Shown here piece after piece: positions 7,531 through 14,738 of a stretch of 21,536 nt of DNA. Made by a program: the position numbers and the translations under genes. The notes under the pieces are model-generated. The model was not told the origin of the DNA and did no database searches. It saw only the letters and a list, made by a program, of their open reading frames with translations. The stretch lies in assembly GCA_029556045.1 (NCBI GenBank), contig JAKQGS010000226.1, forward strand, positions 1 through 21,536. The letters are read 5' to 3'. Position 1 is the first letter of the stretch. Each line of letters starts with the position of its first letter. Source of the stretch: Pseudomonadota bacterium. Lineage in GTDB: Bacteria > Bdellovibrionota > Oligoflexia > Oligoflexales > Oligoflexaceae.

Positions 7531-8349
7531 ATGGTGCGGCGACTGGACATGCCGAGGCAAAAAAAATCTCTGGGGCAGGTTTTTTTACGCACCGATTGGC
7601 CTGTTAAGAAGGTCGTGGAAAAGGTTTTAAGTTGGCAGGCCCGCCGTGTGGTGGAAATTGGTCCTGGTGGCGGAATACTGACGCGGGCTCTCCTGGATGC
7701 GGGTATCGACGTGACCGCTGTGGAAAAAGATGAGCGCTTCGTCGAAAAACTGGAAGACTATAAACGGGAGCGTGATCCACAATCCCCCGGCAGGTTGACG
7801 ATTGTTTCTCAGGATATTCTGCGTTTTGATCTGGGAGCCTGGTTAAAGGCATCGGGCGAAGCGGCGGCTGTCGTTGGCAATATCCCCTACAATATTTCGT
7901 CTCCCATTATTATGTGGGTGCTGCCACATCTGGAGCGTCTTAAAGGTGTTAACTTTTTGGTGCAACTGGAATTTGCACAACGTCTGTCCGCCGCTGCAGA
8001 TAATAAAGACTATGGAAGCCTGAGTGTTTTCACGCAACTGCGCGCTGTGGCAGAACTCGATTGTAAGGTGGATCGCACCTGCTTCAATCCAGTTCCCAAG
8101 GTAGATAGTGCTCTGGTCACTCTGCGCAGGAAGCCCCAGATGTTCAGTGACGAGTTACTTAAGAAAACCGAGATCGTCACTCAATCCGCATTTACCCAAC
8201 GACGTAAAAAACTGCGTAATGCCATCCGCAACTTTATGGAAGATGAGGCGCAGGAACAACGTTGCCCGATCGACCTCAATCGCCGTCCGGACTCCCTGCG
8301 ACCAGAGGAATTTGTACAGCTGGCGCAATTTCTGTTTCCAAAAGTCTAA
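7531..8349 (+). CDS. rsmA: 16S rRNA (adenine1518/1519-N6)-dimethyltransferase RsmA (KsgA)
   Basis: RsmA dimethylates two adjacent adenines in helix 45 of 16S rRNA late in small-subunit assembly. The 272-residue protein has KKSLGQVFL (11-19), the SAM-binding EIGPGGGILT (42-51), AVEKDERF, the catalytic NIPYNISS (117-124), LEFAQRL, YGSLSVF, FNPVPKVDSALV, AFTQRRKKLRN and a C-terminal RPDSLRPEEF. The usual Asn in the GQNFL motif is Val here. GGGAAGGGA about nine bases upstream supports ATG 7531; ATG 7549 is an alternative. It converges on the ferredoxin operon across an inverted-repeat element. Confidence 0.96.
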   Translation: MVRRLDMPRQKKSLGQVFLRTDWPVKKVVEKVLSWQARRVVEIGPGGGILTRALLDAGIDVTAVEKDERFVEKLEDYKRERDPQSPGRLTIVSQDILRFDLGAWLKASGEAAAVVGNIPYNISSPIIMWVLPHLERLKGVNFLVQLEFAQRLSAAADNKDYGSLSVFTQLRAVAELDCKVDRTCFNPVPKVDSALVTLRRKPQMFSDELLKKTEIVTQSAFTQRRKKLRNAIRNFMEDEAQEQRCPIDLNRRPDSLRPEEFVQLAQFLFPKV

Positions 8350-8350
8350 G

Positions 8351-8483
8351 TTTTTAGAAGCCATCTCATAAATAGGATGGCTAGGCGCGCGGGAGGCGAG
8401 GACCGCAGTTGAGACAAGCCTCAATGAGGACCGGAGCCGACCAAGCAACAACGCCAGCGTATTTATGAGGTGGCTTCTAGAAG
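8351..8483. repeat. Structured inverted-repeat element between convergent genes
   Basis: The arms AGAAGCCATCTCATAAATA (8356-8374) and TATTTATGAGGTGGCTTCT (8460-8478) are complementary over 19 bp with one G-T wobble, and pairing continues outward to 8351/8483. The 85-base centre has its own order: two near-identical copies, GAGGACCGCAG (8398-8408) and GAGGACCGGAG (8426-8436), flank a TTGAG-ACAAGC-CTCAA hairpin (8409-8424). The left arm can alternatively fold locally (AGCCATC with GATGGCT, 8360-8382). The element starts just after the rsmA stop and its right arm contains the ferredoxin stop codon. It has no coding frame. The shape suggests an interspersed palindromic element or structured RNA that may also end transcription from both sides. 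Confidence 0.75.
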
Positions 8484-8791
8484 TCGTCTGGTGAGTAAGT
8501 GTCTTGAAACGCAAGATCCACCACCACCAAACCATCCATGACACGCGCCTGGCATGACAGTCGAATATCGCCGGTGATGGAAAGATTCATTTTTGAGAGT
8601 AAAGCCCGTTCATCGTCCTTCATGGGGCTTATTTGGCCGGTGCCGGTGATTTGCACGGCACATGTGCCACACTGACAGGCGGAGCATCCGTAGCGGATCG
8701 GCTCCTTAGCCCGGATCGCCGCAGCCAGGATTTTGGTGTTTTCCTTGACTTCAACCTTTTGCTGGGATGGGGTGAATAGGATTTGCGGCAT
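8477..8791 (-). CDS. Plant-type 2Fe-2S ferredoxin
   Basis: This 104-residue protein carries the plant-type 2Fe-2S signature GCSACQCGTC, with cysteines at 36, 41 and 44 (C-x4-C-x2-C) and the fourth at 80 (RLSCQARV); Cys39 is an extra one. It is a soluble one-electron carrier. I chose ATG 8791 because AAGGAGGAG lies seven bases upstream; in-frame GTG and TTG codons at 8794 and 8797 overlap that spacing. The ribosome site sits at the stop of dapD, only 14 bases away, so the gene is probably cotranslated with dapD. DapD needs no electron donor, so its partner is probably encoded elsewhere. Confidence 0.92.
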   Translation of the reverse strand: MPQILFTPSQQKVEVKENTKILAAAIRAKEPIRYGCSACQCGTCAVQITGTGQISPMKDDERALLSKMNLSITGDIRLSCQARVMDGLVVVDLAFQDTYSPDDF

Positions 8792-8805
8792 CACCAAACT
8801 CCTCC

Positions 8806-9642
8806 TTAAACAGACAGGGCAAATTCCCGCAGGGTATCGTTCAAGGATGTTTTGAGGTCGGTGGACGGTTTGCGCTCGCCAATGATATAGGCGCAGGCTG
8901 TAAAGATCTTGCCCCCGGCAACGTCCTTTTCTTTGACCCCAGGCACCACCACGGAGCGCGGCGGTACAAAACCCCGCGATTCACGGTGGGTCGACTGACG
9001 GACATCAATAATCGGAGTTGAGGCCGTGAGTGTGACGTTTGCGGCGATCACTGCTTCCCGGCCGATGCGCACGCCTTCCACTATAATGGCACGGGAGCCG
9101 ATAAAAGCTCCGTCCTCAACGATGACTGGTGTGGCGGACGGCGGTTCTAAAACACCACCGATGCCAACACCCCCAGAAAGATGCACATTCGCACCGATTT
9201 GGGCACAGGACCCGACAGTGGCCCAGGTATCCACCATGGTGTTTTGACCAACCCAAGCACCGATGTTGACATAAGATGGCATGAGTATCACTCCCGCCTC
9301 CATATAAGAACCGTATCGGGCGGTGGCGGGTGGTACCGCCCGCACTTTCATGGCCACAAAGTTTCGCTTGAGTGGGATCTTGTCGTAAAAGGTAAACGGT
9401 CCTACCTCCCACGTGGTCATTTCTGCCAGACGAAAATAAAGTAGGATCGCTTGCTTGACCCAGGCATGGGTTGTCCACTCGTCACTTTCTGTCGGCGAGG
9501 CTACCCGCAGCTTTCCCTGATCCAAATGGTCGATGATGGACCAAACCACTGGACGCGATTGTTCCAAAGCAGATTGATCTCCATTTTGGATGCGGGGAAG
9601 CAGAGATTCCAGTTGGTTCTTCAATTTCAATTGATCCTGCAT
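8806..9642 (-). CDS. dapD: 2,3,4,5-tetrahydropyridine-2,6-dicarboxylate N-succinyltransferase DapD
   Basis: DapD succinylates tetrahydrodipicolinate using succinyl-CoA in the diaminopimelate/lysine pathway, feeding both lysine and peptidoglycan. The N-terminal 90 residues contain the family's helical domain. The rest is a left-handed beta helix of hexapeptide repeats, including MPSYVNIGAWVG, NTMVDTWATVGSCAQIG, NVHLSGGVGIGGVLEP, IVEDGAFIGSRAIIVEGVRIG and AVIAANVTLTAST. The length of 278 is close to the usual 274. It lies 10 bases downstream of the aminotransferase gene, which supports a dapC-dapD operon. Confidence 0.97.
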   Translation of the reverse strand: MQDQLKLKNQLESLLPRIQNGDQSALEQSRPVVWSIIDHLDQGKLRVASPTESDEWTTHAWVKQAILLYFRLAEMTTWEVGPFTFYDKIPLKRNFVAMKVRAVPPATARYGSYMEAGVILMPSYVNIGAWVGQNTMVDTWATVGSCAQIGANVHLSGGVGIGGVLEPPSATPVIVEDGAFIGSRAIIVEGVRIGREAVIAANVTLTASTPIIDVRQSTHRESRGFVPPRSVVVPGVKEKDVAGGKIFTACAYIIGERKPSTDLKTSLNDTLREFALSV

Positions 9643-9652
9643 GATATTCTTT

Positions 9653-10846
9653 CTAGCGGTGTTTCAAAATGAATTTTTCCACGATGTTCATGGCGGTCAA
9701 CGTTTCCGCCTTTTCCGGCACCAGGGCGAAACGAAAATATCCCTTGATACCTTCACTGATCCATTGAGACGGGCTGGTGATAACCCCTTGCTCCGACAAT
9801 TCCAGACAAAATTTTACGTCATCCTGGTCCCAGGCATTGGGAATTTTACACCATAAATAGAAGGTGGCGTCCGGTTTATGCCTGATAATGCCAAGGCGTA
9901 GTAAGGTAGGCATGGCCAAGTCGATGCGCTCGGAAAAAATGCGGCGTCGCTCCGCCACATGGGTATCATCGTTCCAGGCCACCACGGAGGCTGCCTGGAC
10001 AAATGAGGGTGTCGCCACACCAAAATTGGCACGGGCCATGCGGAGGGGCTTCATGATGGATGTGTCCCCAACCATGAAGCCGCTGCGATAACCCGTCATG
10101 CCCGAGCGTTTGGAAAGACTCATGAATGAAATGATGTTCTTATGGGTATACACGATCGGATTGATGGGCAGTTGGTGGCGATTGGTTCCAGGATCCTTGT
10201 CCCAAGCGGCGTCCCAAATGTCGGTATAACAATCATCCGACAGGATCACCACATCGTGTTCTTTAGCCCATTCGATAAGCTTCAGGAAATAACTTTCCGG
10301 AGCCATGGCGCCCGTGGGATTGTGGGGATAGTTGATCCAGATGGCGGCCGCGTTTTTTTGCACATCCGACGGCAGGGTCCAGGGCTCCAGCAGGTACCCA
10401 TTCTCCTCCCGCAGGTCGACCGGGTAGGGTACTCCCCCTGCGTACAGGGTGGAGGATTGGTACACGGGATAACCGGGGTTTGGATAAATCATGATTTTTT
10501 TGCCCAAACGTCCAACCAGGCAAAGGGCGATATGAAAAATGGACTCTTTGCTGCCGGTCGCTGGCAGGATCATCAGATCCGGAGATTTATCGAGATCAAA
10601 TCGACGTTTGAGGTAACCCCAAATGGCCTGATTCAGCGCATCGGATCCGGTGACGGAAGGGTATTGGCTGATCTCCGGCACAGCTTTAAGCATGGCATCC
10701 CGGATGGGGGCCCAGGTGGGGATATGGGGATCACCCGTACCAAAGTCGTAGACGGGTACACTCTTTTGCGTGAGTTCGCTTTTAATGCGAGCCAATGTTT
10801 CCATGGGATAAGATGGCAATTCAGCGGTGACTCTATTGACGGTCAT
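9653..10846 (-). CDS. dapC: Class I/II aminotransferase, probable succinyldiaminopimelate aminotransferase DapC
   Basis: This PLP-dependent enzyme probably makes N-succinyl-L,L-diaminopimelate from the keto product of DapD. It shows fold type I motifs: FGTGDPHIPT near the start, YPSVTGSDALNQAI, ATGSKESIFH, the PNPGYPVYQ segment, NYPHNPTGA with the cofactor-contacting Asn, SDDCYTDI, and the Schiff-base lysine in SLSKRSGMTGYRSG (Lys246). I chose ATG 10846 because AAGGA lies nine bases upstream and it starts MTVNRV; a TTG at 10870 would add eight residues. The substrate is inferred from adjacency to dapD; an LL-DAP or other aminotransferase is less likely in this context. Confidence 0.86.
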   Translation of the reverse strand: MTVNRVTAELPSYPMETLARIKSELTQKSVPVYDFGTGDPHIPTWAPIRDAMLKAVPEISQYPSVTGSDALNQAIWGYLKRRFDLDKSPDLMILPATGSKESIFHIALCLVGRLGKKIMIYPNPGYPVYQSSTLYAGGVPYPVDLREENGYLLEPWTLPSDVQKNAAAIWINYPHNPTGAMAPESYFLKLIEWAKEHDVVILSDDCYTDIWDAAWDKDPGTNRHQLPINPIVYTHKNIISFMSLSKRSGMTGYRSGFMVGDTSIMKPLRMARANFGVATPSFVQAASVVAWNDDTHVAERRRIFSERIDLAMPTLLRLGIIRHKPDATFYLWCKIPNAWDQDDVKFCLELSEQGVITSPSQWISEGIKGYFRFALVPEKAETLTAMNIVEKFILKHR

Positions 10847-10901
10847 GCAAGTCGATCCTTCACAAATCAAGAAATGACTTTTAATGATGATTCAGTGTTC
10901 T

Positions 10902-11762
10902 TTAATTGCCGTAGGGTGTCAAGCCACCCAACTCATTGCGTACGTCCCAGATCTCCGGGAAAAACCGTTTGGCCAGTGTGGATCCCAGATACCGTGCGCC
11001 CGACGAACCACCGGTACCGCGATGGCTGCCGATCATACGTTCCACCATGGTCTTGTGGCGGAAACGCCAGAGCAAAAACTGCTCGTCCAGATCCATCAGA
11101 GATTCCAGCGCCAGATAAATGTCATAATGCTCGTAAGGCTTTTCGTAGGCGACCTTCATGGCAGCGACAACACCCGGATGGGATGTGTAGGGCTGGCGCA
11201 CATCCCGCTGCACCACGTCCTGAGGGATGGGTAGGCCGCGGCGGCTTAGATAACCCAGGAAGTGATCATATAGGGATGGCTTGGCCAGGGCATCCTCTAG
11301 CAGTTTTTTCAGCTCTGGAGTGTGTTGATAGAACTTTAGATAATCGGGGTTCTTCTGGCCGAGCATAAACTCGGTAATGCGGAACTGGTAGGATTGAAAG
11401 CCACTGGCAGGATTCAGATGGTTACGGAAGCGATTAAAACTGTCGGGAGGCATGGTTTCCAGAACATCCATCTGGGAGAGGAACACCTTCTGAATGGCAT
11501 CGATGCGTTTCAGGCCCTGCATGACGGGCATCAGATTGTCTTCTTGCAGCATGCGATTGCACAGGTCAACTTCGTGCAACACTTGTTTGAACCACAGTTC
11601 ATAGACCTGGTGGATGATAATGAAGAGAGTTTCGTCATGTTCGGCGGGAGACGAGAGAACCCGTTGCAAATCTAATAATTGAGATACTTGCAGATATTTT
11701 TCATAAGTCATGGCCTGTTTGCCGGGAATTTTGAGACCACTGATTTCTGGATCCACTTGCAT
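10902..11762 (-). CDS. kynA: Tryptophan 2,3-dioxygenase
   Basis: This heme enzyme opens the indole ring of tryptophan to N-formylkynurenine, the first step of the kynurenine pathway. The 286-residue form shows MTYEKYLQVSQLLDLQ, the active-site segment HDETLFIIIHQVYELWFKQ (His51), NPASGFQSYQFR, and the heme-ligand segment FLLWRFRHKTMVERMIGSHRGTGGSSG (His236 likely the axial ligand). I chose ATG 11762 because GGGGGA lies just upstream and length then fits bacterial TDOs; the open frame continues to 11894 but that part looks non-coding. No other kynurenine gene is in the window. It is 55 bases upstream of dapC on the same strand and could be cotranscribed. Confidence 0.95.
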   Translation of the reverse strand: MQVDPEISGLKIPGKQAMTYEKYLQVSQLLDLQRVLSSPAEHDETLFIIIHQVYELWFKQVLHEVDLCNRMLQEDNLMPVMQGLKRIDAIQKVFLSQMDVLETMPPDSFNRFRNHLNPASGFQSYQFRITEFMLGQKNPDYLKFYQHTPELKKLLEDALAKPSLYDHFLGYLSRRGLPIPQDVVQRDVRQPYTSHPGVVAAMKVAYEKPYEHYDIYLALESLMDLDEQFLLWRFRHKTMVERMIGSHRGTGGSSGARYLGSTLAKRFFPEIWDVRNELGGLTPYGN

Positions 11763-11811
11763 GGGATTTCCCCCGTAATTAGGTAACATTTTTGAGATGA
11801 CACCTATATTT

Positions 11812-11867
11812 AGCGGGGACCGCTTAAAAGAACAATTGCGAAGTCGGACGGACCCCCCGACATTATA
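11812..11867 (-). promoter_or_regulatory. Possible promoter and hairpin-bearing leader of the tryptophan dioxygenase gene
   Basis: Read on the minus strand, a perfect TATAAT lies at 11867-11862 with no good -35. It is followed at once by a GTCGG/CCGAC hairpin (11861-11843) and then an AGCGG-TCC-CCGCT hairpin (11824-11812), about 50 bases before the gene start. The leader could be regulatory, but no known riboswitch class is recognised. Confidence 0.35.
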
Positions 11868-11933
11868 GCCAGGACTGCCGAAATTGAGCGCCACTATTCT
11901 GTGGACAACGAAGAATCTCAGATGGTTACAGCC

Positions 11934-13259
11934 TCAGGGATGCAGTATGGCCAGCCATTCAAGCTTTTCGGTGAAGGGAAACATGTCGTAGGCTTCAATC
12001 TGCCGTAACTTATAGCCTTTCGAAATTAAGTCCGCCAAATCCCGTCCCAATGTACTGATGTCACAGGAGACATAGACCATACGGCAGTGGGGTGAGCGGT
12101 CCAGGGTCTGCCCAAGCATCTCCCGCACAGGGGCCGCAAGGCCTTTGCGCGATGGGTTGGCGACAATGAATTTAGGACTGAGGGCCCAGGTGGGGAAGGT
12201 GTTTTGGACGCTTTCCACCCGGCCTGCCAGAAAAGAGGGCCGGGGCTTGATCTGATTGCGTTCGGTATTTTTGTCGGCGTCGATGATGGCTTGCGGGTTT
12301 TCTTCGACCCCGATGGTGCGATATCCAGCCCGTGCTAGTTGCATGGTGATTTGACCGATGCCGCAGTAAAGGTCCCAGGCTATCTCACCGTTTGACGATC
12401 CCGCTATTTGGATGACTCTGTTGTAGATAGTTTCTGCCTGCCAGGGGTTGATTTGAAAAAAGCTGGTGGGGCCAATTTCAAAATCCAATTCACACAGACG
12501 CTCCCGCAGACCATCGGAGCCCGCGATTCGAATAGTGGAGGGTCCAAAAATAGCATTGGTCACCTCGATGTTCACGTTCATGAAGGCTGCGCTAATGTTG
12601 TGGTCGCGGTGGCGCAGATTCAAGACGATCTTCAGCAGGTGGCTTTTAACGGAGGCATCCCGCACCACAAATGTCAGCATGACTTCCCGTGTCTGGTGCG
12701 ACGCGCGGATTGCCAGGTATCGCAAGTCACCATCGTTCGTTTTTTCGTCGTAAGGCTGCAATGGCGATTTGTTCAGCTCGTCGCGCAGATCCACTACCAG
12801 ATCATTGATGCTCTCGCGGTGCAGGGGGCAGGTCCAGATGTCCACCAGGTTGTGGCTTTCCGCCTGAAAGAGACCGATGGAAAACCGCTGCCCGGCGTAG
12901 GCATTGACGGCATCTTTGGGGGAACGCACGGCAAGTTTGGCATGGGTGCGGTATCCCAATTGTCGTTTGGATTCAACGGGCGGCTGCAAGGTGACACCTT
13001 GCAGGGAAACCGCATCCTTCAGGATCTGGAGTTCCGCTTGATATTTGGCGGTAAGCGCGTCCTGATAGGGATGATTGATAAAAGCGCAATTGCCACAGAT
13101 TTCGGCAATTTTGCAGGGTTTTTCTTTGGTGGTTAAAACGGCGGACGTCGGGATCTCCCTTTGATCCTGTTTCCAGCGGCTGCTGCGAAAAATATTTGGT
13201 TTGGCAGGACGTTGCGGCTTATCAGTCATGGCTACAGAGATCAATCCTATTATTGGCAT
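11934..13259 (-). CDS. rlmC: 23S rRNA (uracil-5-)-methyltransferase, RlmC-like
   Basis: This is a TrmA/RlmC/RlmD-family m5U methyltransferase. It has a 4Fe-4S cysteine set (C49-x5-C55-x2-C58 and C144 in WTCPLH), GYRTHAKLAV, the RNA-binding SFFQINPWQAETIY, the SAM motif WDLYCGIGQITMQLA, VANPSRKGL, and the catalytic Cys399 in VYVSCDISTLGRDL with Glu434 as probable base. There is no N-terminal TRAM domain. The Asn-Pro form of the DPPR motif and the ending DMFPFTEKLEWL resemble RlmC (U747 in E. coli) more than RlmD. About 45 basic N-terminal residues precede the cluster, more than in RlmC. The start is unsure: ATG 13229 (MTDKPQ) is an alternative and neither has a good ribosome site. Confidence 0.85.
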   Translation of the reverse strand: MPIIGLISVAMTDKPQRPAKPNIFRSSRWKQDQREIPTSAVLTTKEKPCKIAEICGNCAFINHPYQDALTAKYQAELQILKDAVSLQGVTLQPPVESKRQLGYRTHAKLAVRSPKDAVNAYAGQRFSIGLFQAESHNLVDIWTCPLHRESINDLVVDLRDELNKSPLQPYDEKTNDGDLRYLAIRASHQTREVMLTFVVRDASVKSHLLKIVLNLRHRDHNISAAFMNVNIEVTNAIFGPSTIRIAGSDGLRERLCELDFEIGPTSFFQINPWQAETIYNRVIQIAGSSNGEIAWDLYCGIGQITMQLARAGYRTIGVEENPQAIIDADKNTERNQIKPRPSFLAGRVESVQNTFPTWALSPKFIVANPSRKGLAAPVREMLGQTLDRSPHCRMVYVSCDISTLGRDLADLISKGYKLRQIEAYDMFPFTEKLEWLAILHP

Positions 13260-13295
13260 AACCGTTTAAAAGAGCAGGAGCCGGTACATAACATT

Positions 13296-13319
13296 AAAAT
13301 CCCCCTGCGAAAAGGGGAG
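13296..13319 (-). terminator. Possible intrinsic terminator after the secreted Cys/His protein gene
   Basis: On the minus strand a TCCCC/GGGGA stem around a nine-base loop is followed by TTTTAAT just past the stop at 13325. The stem is short, so this is a moderate candidate. Confidence 0.45.
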
Positions 13320-13324
13320 GCGAA

Positions 13325-14446
13325 TCAGTAAACCCAATCAGTGAGGTCTACTGGAGGTAACTTATTGACTTTACTGGCTGTTCTACGAAAAACTTTCACG
13401 CCGAGGTTGCTGGTGTAGCCCATCCAGGTGTCCCACTCGTCCTCCAAAGTTTTAATGGTGTACGGCGTATTGGGGGATTTAGATCCCTTTGAAAAGGTGT
13501 AGGGTCCAAACAGATAGGTCGCGGTGTGGCGAATCCATCGGAAATTCACCCGCTCGGAGCCGGATTTTGGCACATCATAAAAAACCAGCATATCACCATA
13601 TTTGAGCGGTGATTGGTTGGGATCCACTTCATAGAAATAGCGATTGATGGCCCGCCAGAGTTCGTCATAATTGATCATCGCCCGGTGGTAGCCTCGCTCT
13701 TCTTTGACATTGATATTGGGTGAACGGGTCAGTTTTTGTCCATGAAACGACAGGGCGGCATGAAAGCAGTTCGGGCCGCGAAAGACCACAAACTTTTTAA
13801 TCATCTTTTCCGCAAAATCCGGCAACAGGTCGTCGTCCACCCTAAGATTGATGCCGGCTCTTAATTTACTCAGGATGTTGAGCCGATCGTTTTGTGACAG
13901 AAATGGTTTGATTTGTCCCAGAAAGTTACGGCGAAGTTTGGTGTTTTCAAAAACTTTGGCACTATCAACTGTTACGTTGCGATGAGGTTTGGCCAGTTCA
14001 TTGGCCAGGGCGCTGATTTTTATCAGGCTAAAATCCTTCTCATTGATGGTGACAAATTCCTTGGCGTTGTTTGACGGTGGCAACGCTCGTAATTTTTCAA
14101 TAAAAGCCTTCTGTAAGGCCTGTTTTTGCCGAGGTTTTGCCAGTTTGTTCACGAGTGCGGCAAGCCCTGCATTGTCCTTAGGCAGATATATCTGGATGGG
14201 GTCAATCCGCTCATCGCTCTTATTTTTTTTGAGGCGGGTTTTGATTTTGGTGTACGGGATCTTTACGGTTTCGATGACCTCGGAGGAAGGGAGGTTGATG
14301 CTGGCCCGTAATTCCCCAAGATCACGGACAAAACCTCGGTCCTTCCGATCGTAGCCGGTGACTCCGAATACCGGCAGCGGTGTCATGAACGGGGTTGTCA
14401 GACCACCCATAACCAAGGCTTTGGCTAGTGTTTTCCGGAGTGTCAT
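13325..14446 (-). CDS. Secreted hypothetical protein with a possible Cys/His peptidase-like C-domain
   Basis: The 373-residue protein starts with a signal-peptide-like sequence (MTLRKTLAKALVMGG..., hydrophobic to about residue 28). The middle (40-220) is basic and helical and is not recognised. The C-terminal domain holds FRGPNCFHAALSFHG (Cys227 at the start of a helix), YDELWRAINRYF, KYGDMLVFYD (282-291), then WIRHTATYLFGPYTFSKGS (His307). Cys on a helix, a G-D-x-x-x-F strand and a later His followed by a beta hairpin is the order seen in NlpC/P60-like and papain-like folds. That is an inference from spacing; no family match is claimed. GAGGAATT before ATG 14446 supports the start. It is divergent from the REC-PilZ gene. 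Confidence 0.7.
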   Translation of the reverse strand: MTLRKTLAKALVMGGLTTPFMTPLPVFGVTGYDRKDRGFVRDLGELRASINLPSSEVIETVKIPYTKIKTRLKKNKSDERIDPIQIYLPKDNAGLAALVNKLAKPRQKQALQKAFIEKLRALPPSNNAKEFVTINEKDFSLIKISALANELAKPHRNVTVDSAKVFENTKLRRNFLGQIKPFLSQNDRLNILSKLRAGINLRVDDDLLPDFAEKMIKKFVVFRGPNCFHAALSFHGQKLTRSPNINVKEERGYHRAMINYDELWRAINRYFYEVDPNQSPLKYGDMLVFYDVPKSGSERVNFRWIRHTATYLFGPYTFSKGSKSPNTPYTIKTLEDEWDTWMGYTSNLGVKVFRRTASKVNKLPPVDLTDWVY

Positions 14447-14614
14447 AATTCCTCGATCGTGCGAAATTCATCCCAAATTTATTCACCATTTGAAGATGTT
14501 ATCGACGAAGGTGGAATTTACTTTAGCCTCTTCCGATAATTAATTAGACGGCGGTGCGGCCGGTAGGAGATCTAGAGGCAATTCCTACCCTGACGCTCCC
14601 AGAACATCTTGCGA

Positions 14615-14620
14615 TATAAT
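14615..14620 (+). promoter_or_regulatory. Likely -10 element for the REC-PilZ gene
   Basis: A perfect TATAAT sits 118 bases before the start codon in the 292-base divergent gap 14447-14738. CTGACG at 14590-14595 is a weak -35 candidate with a 19-base spacer. The resulting leader of about 110 bases holds a GCGTT/AACGC hairpin and a possible 15-codon frame. The rest of the gap shows nothing recognisable. Confidence 0.45.
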
Positions 14621-14738
14621 AGTTTTGAAATGGCTTCAAGAAACTCAAATCGAGACATGAGCGTTGCTATCCATTGGAACGCCGTGATTATCGATTCATA
14701 CTGAATCCTTCACCTAACCGCAACTAAAGGGAGACACC

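Noticed and set aside
10142..11368. 408-codon plus-strand frame
   Set aside because: It lies antisense to dapC and the tryptophan dioxygenase, both with full family motifs, and its product shows no recognisable domain.
11763..11894. 44-residue N-terminal extension of tryptophan dioxygenase
   Set aside because: The frame is open, but the ribosome site before ATG 11762, the normal family length and the promoter-like TATAAT inside it point to non-coding leader.
12408..13136. 242-codon plus-strand frame
   Set aside because: It is a shadow of the RlmC-like gene on the other strand.
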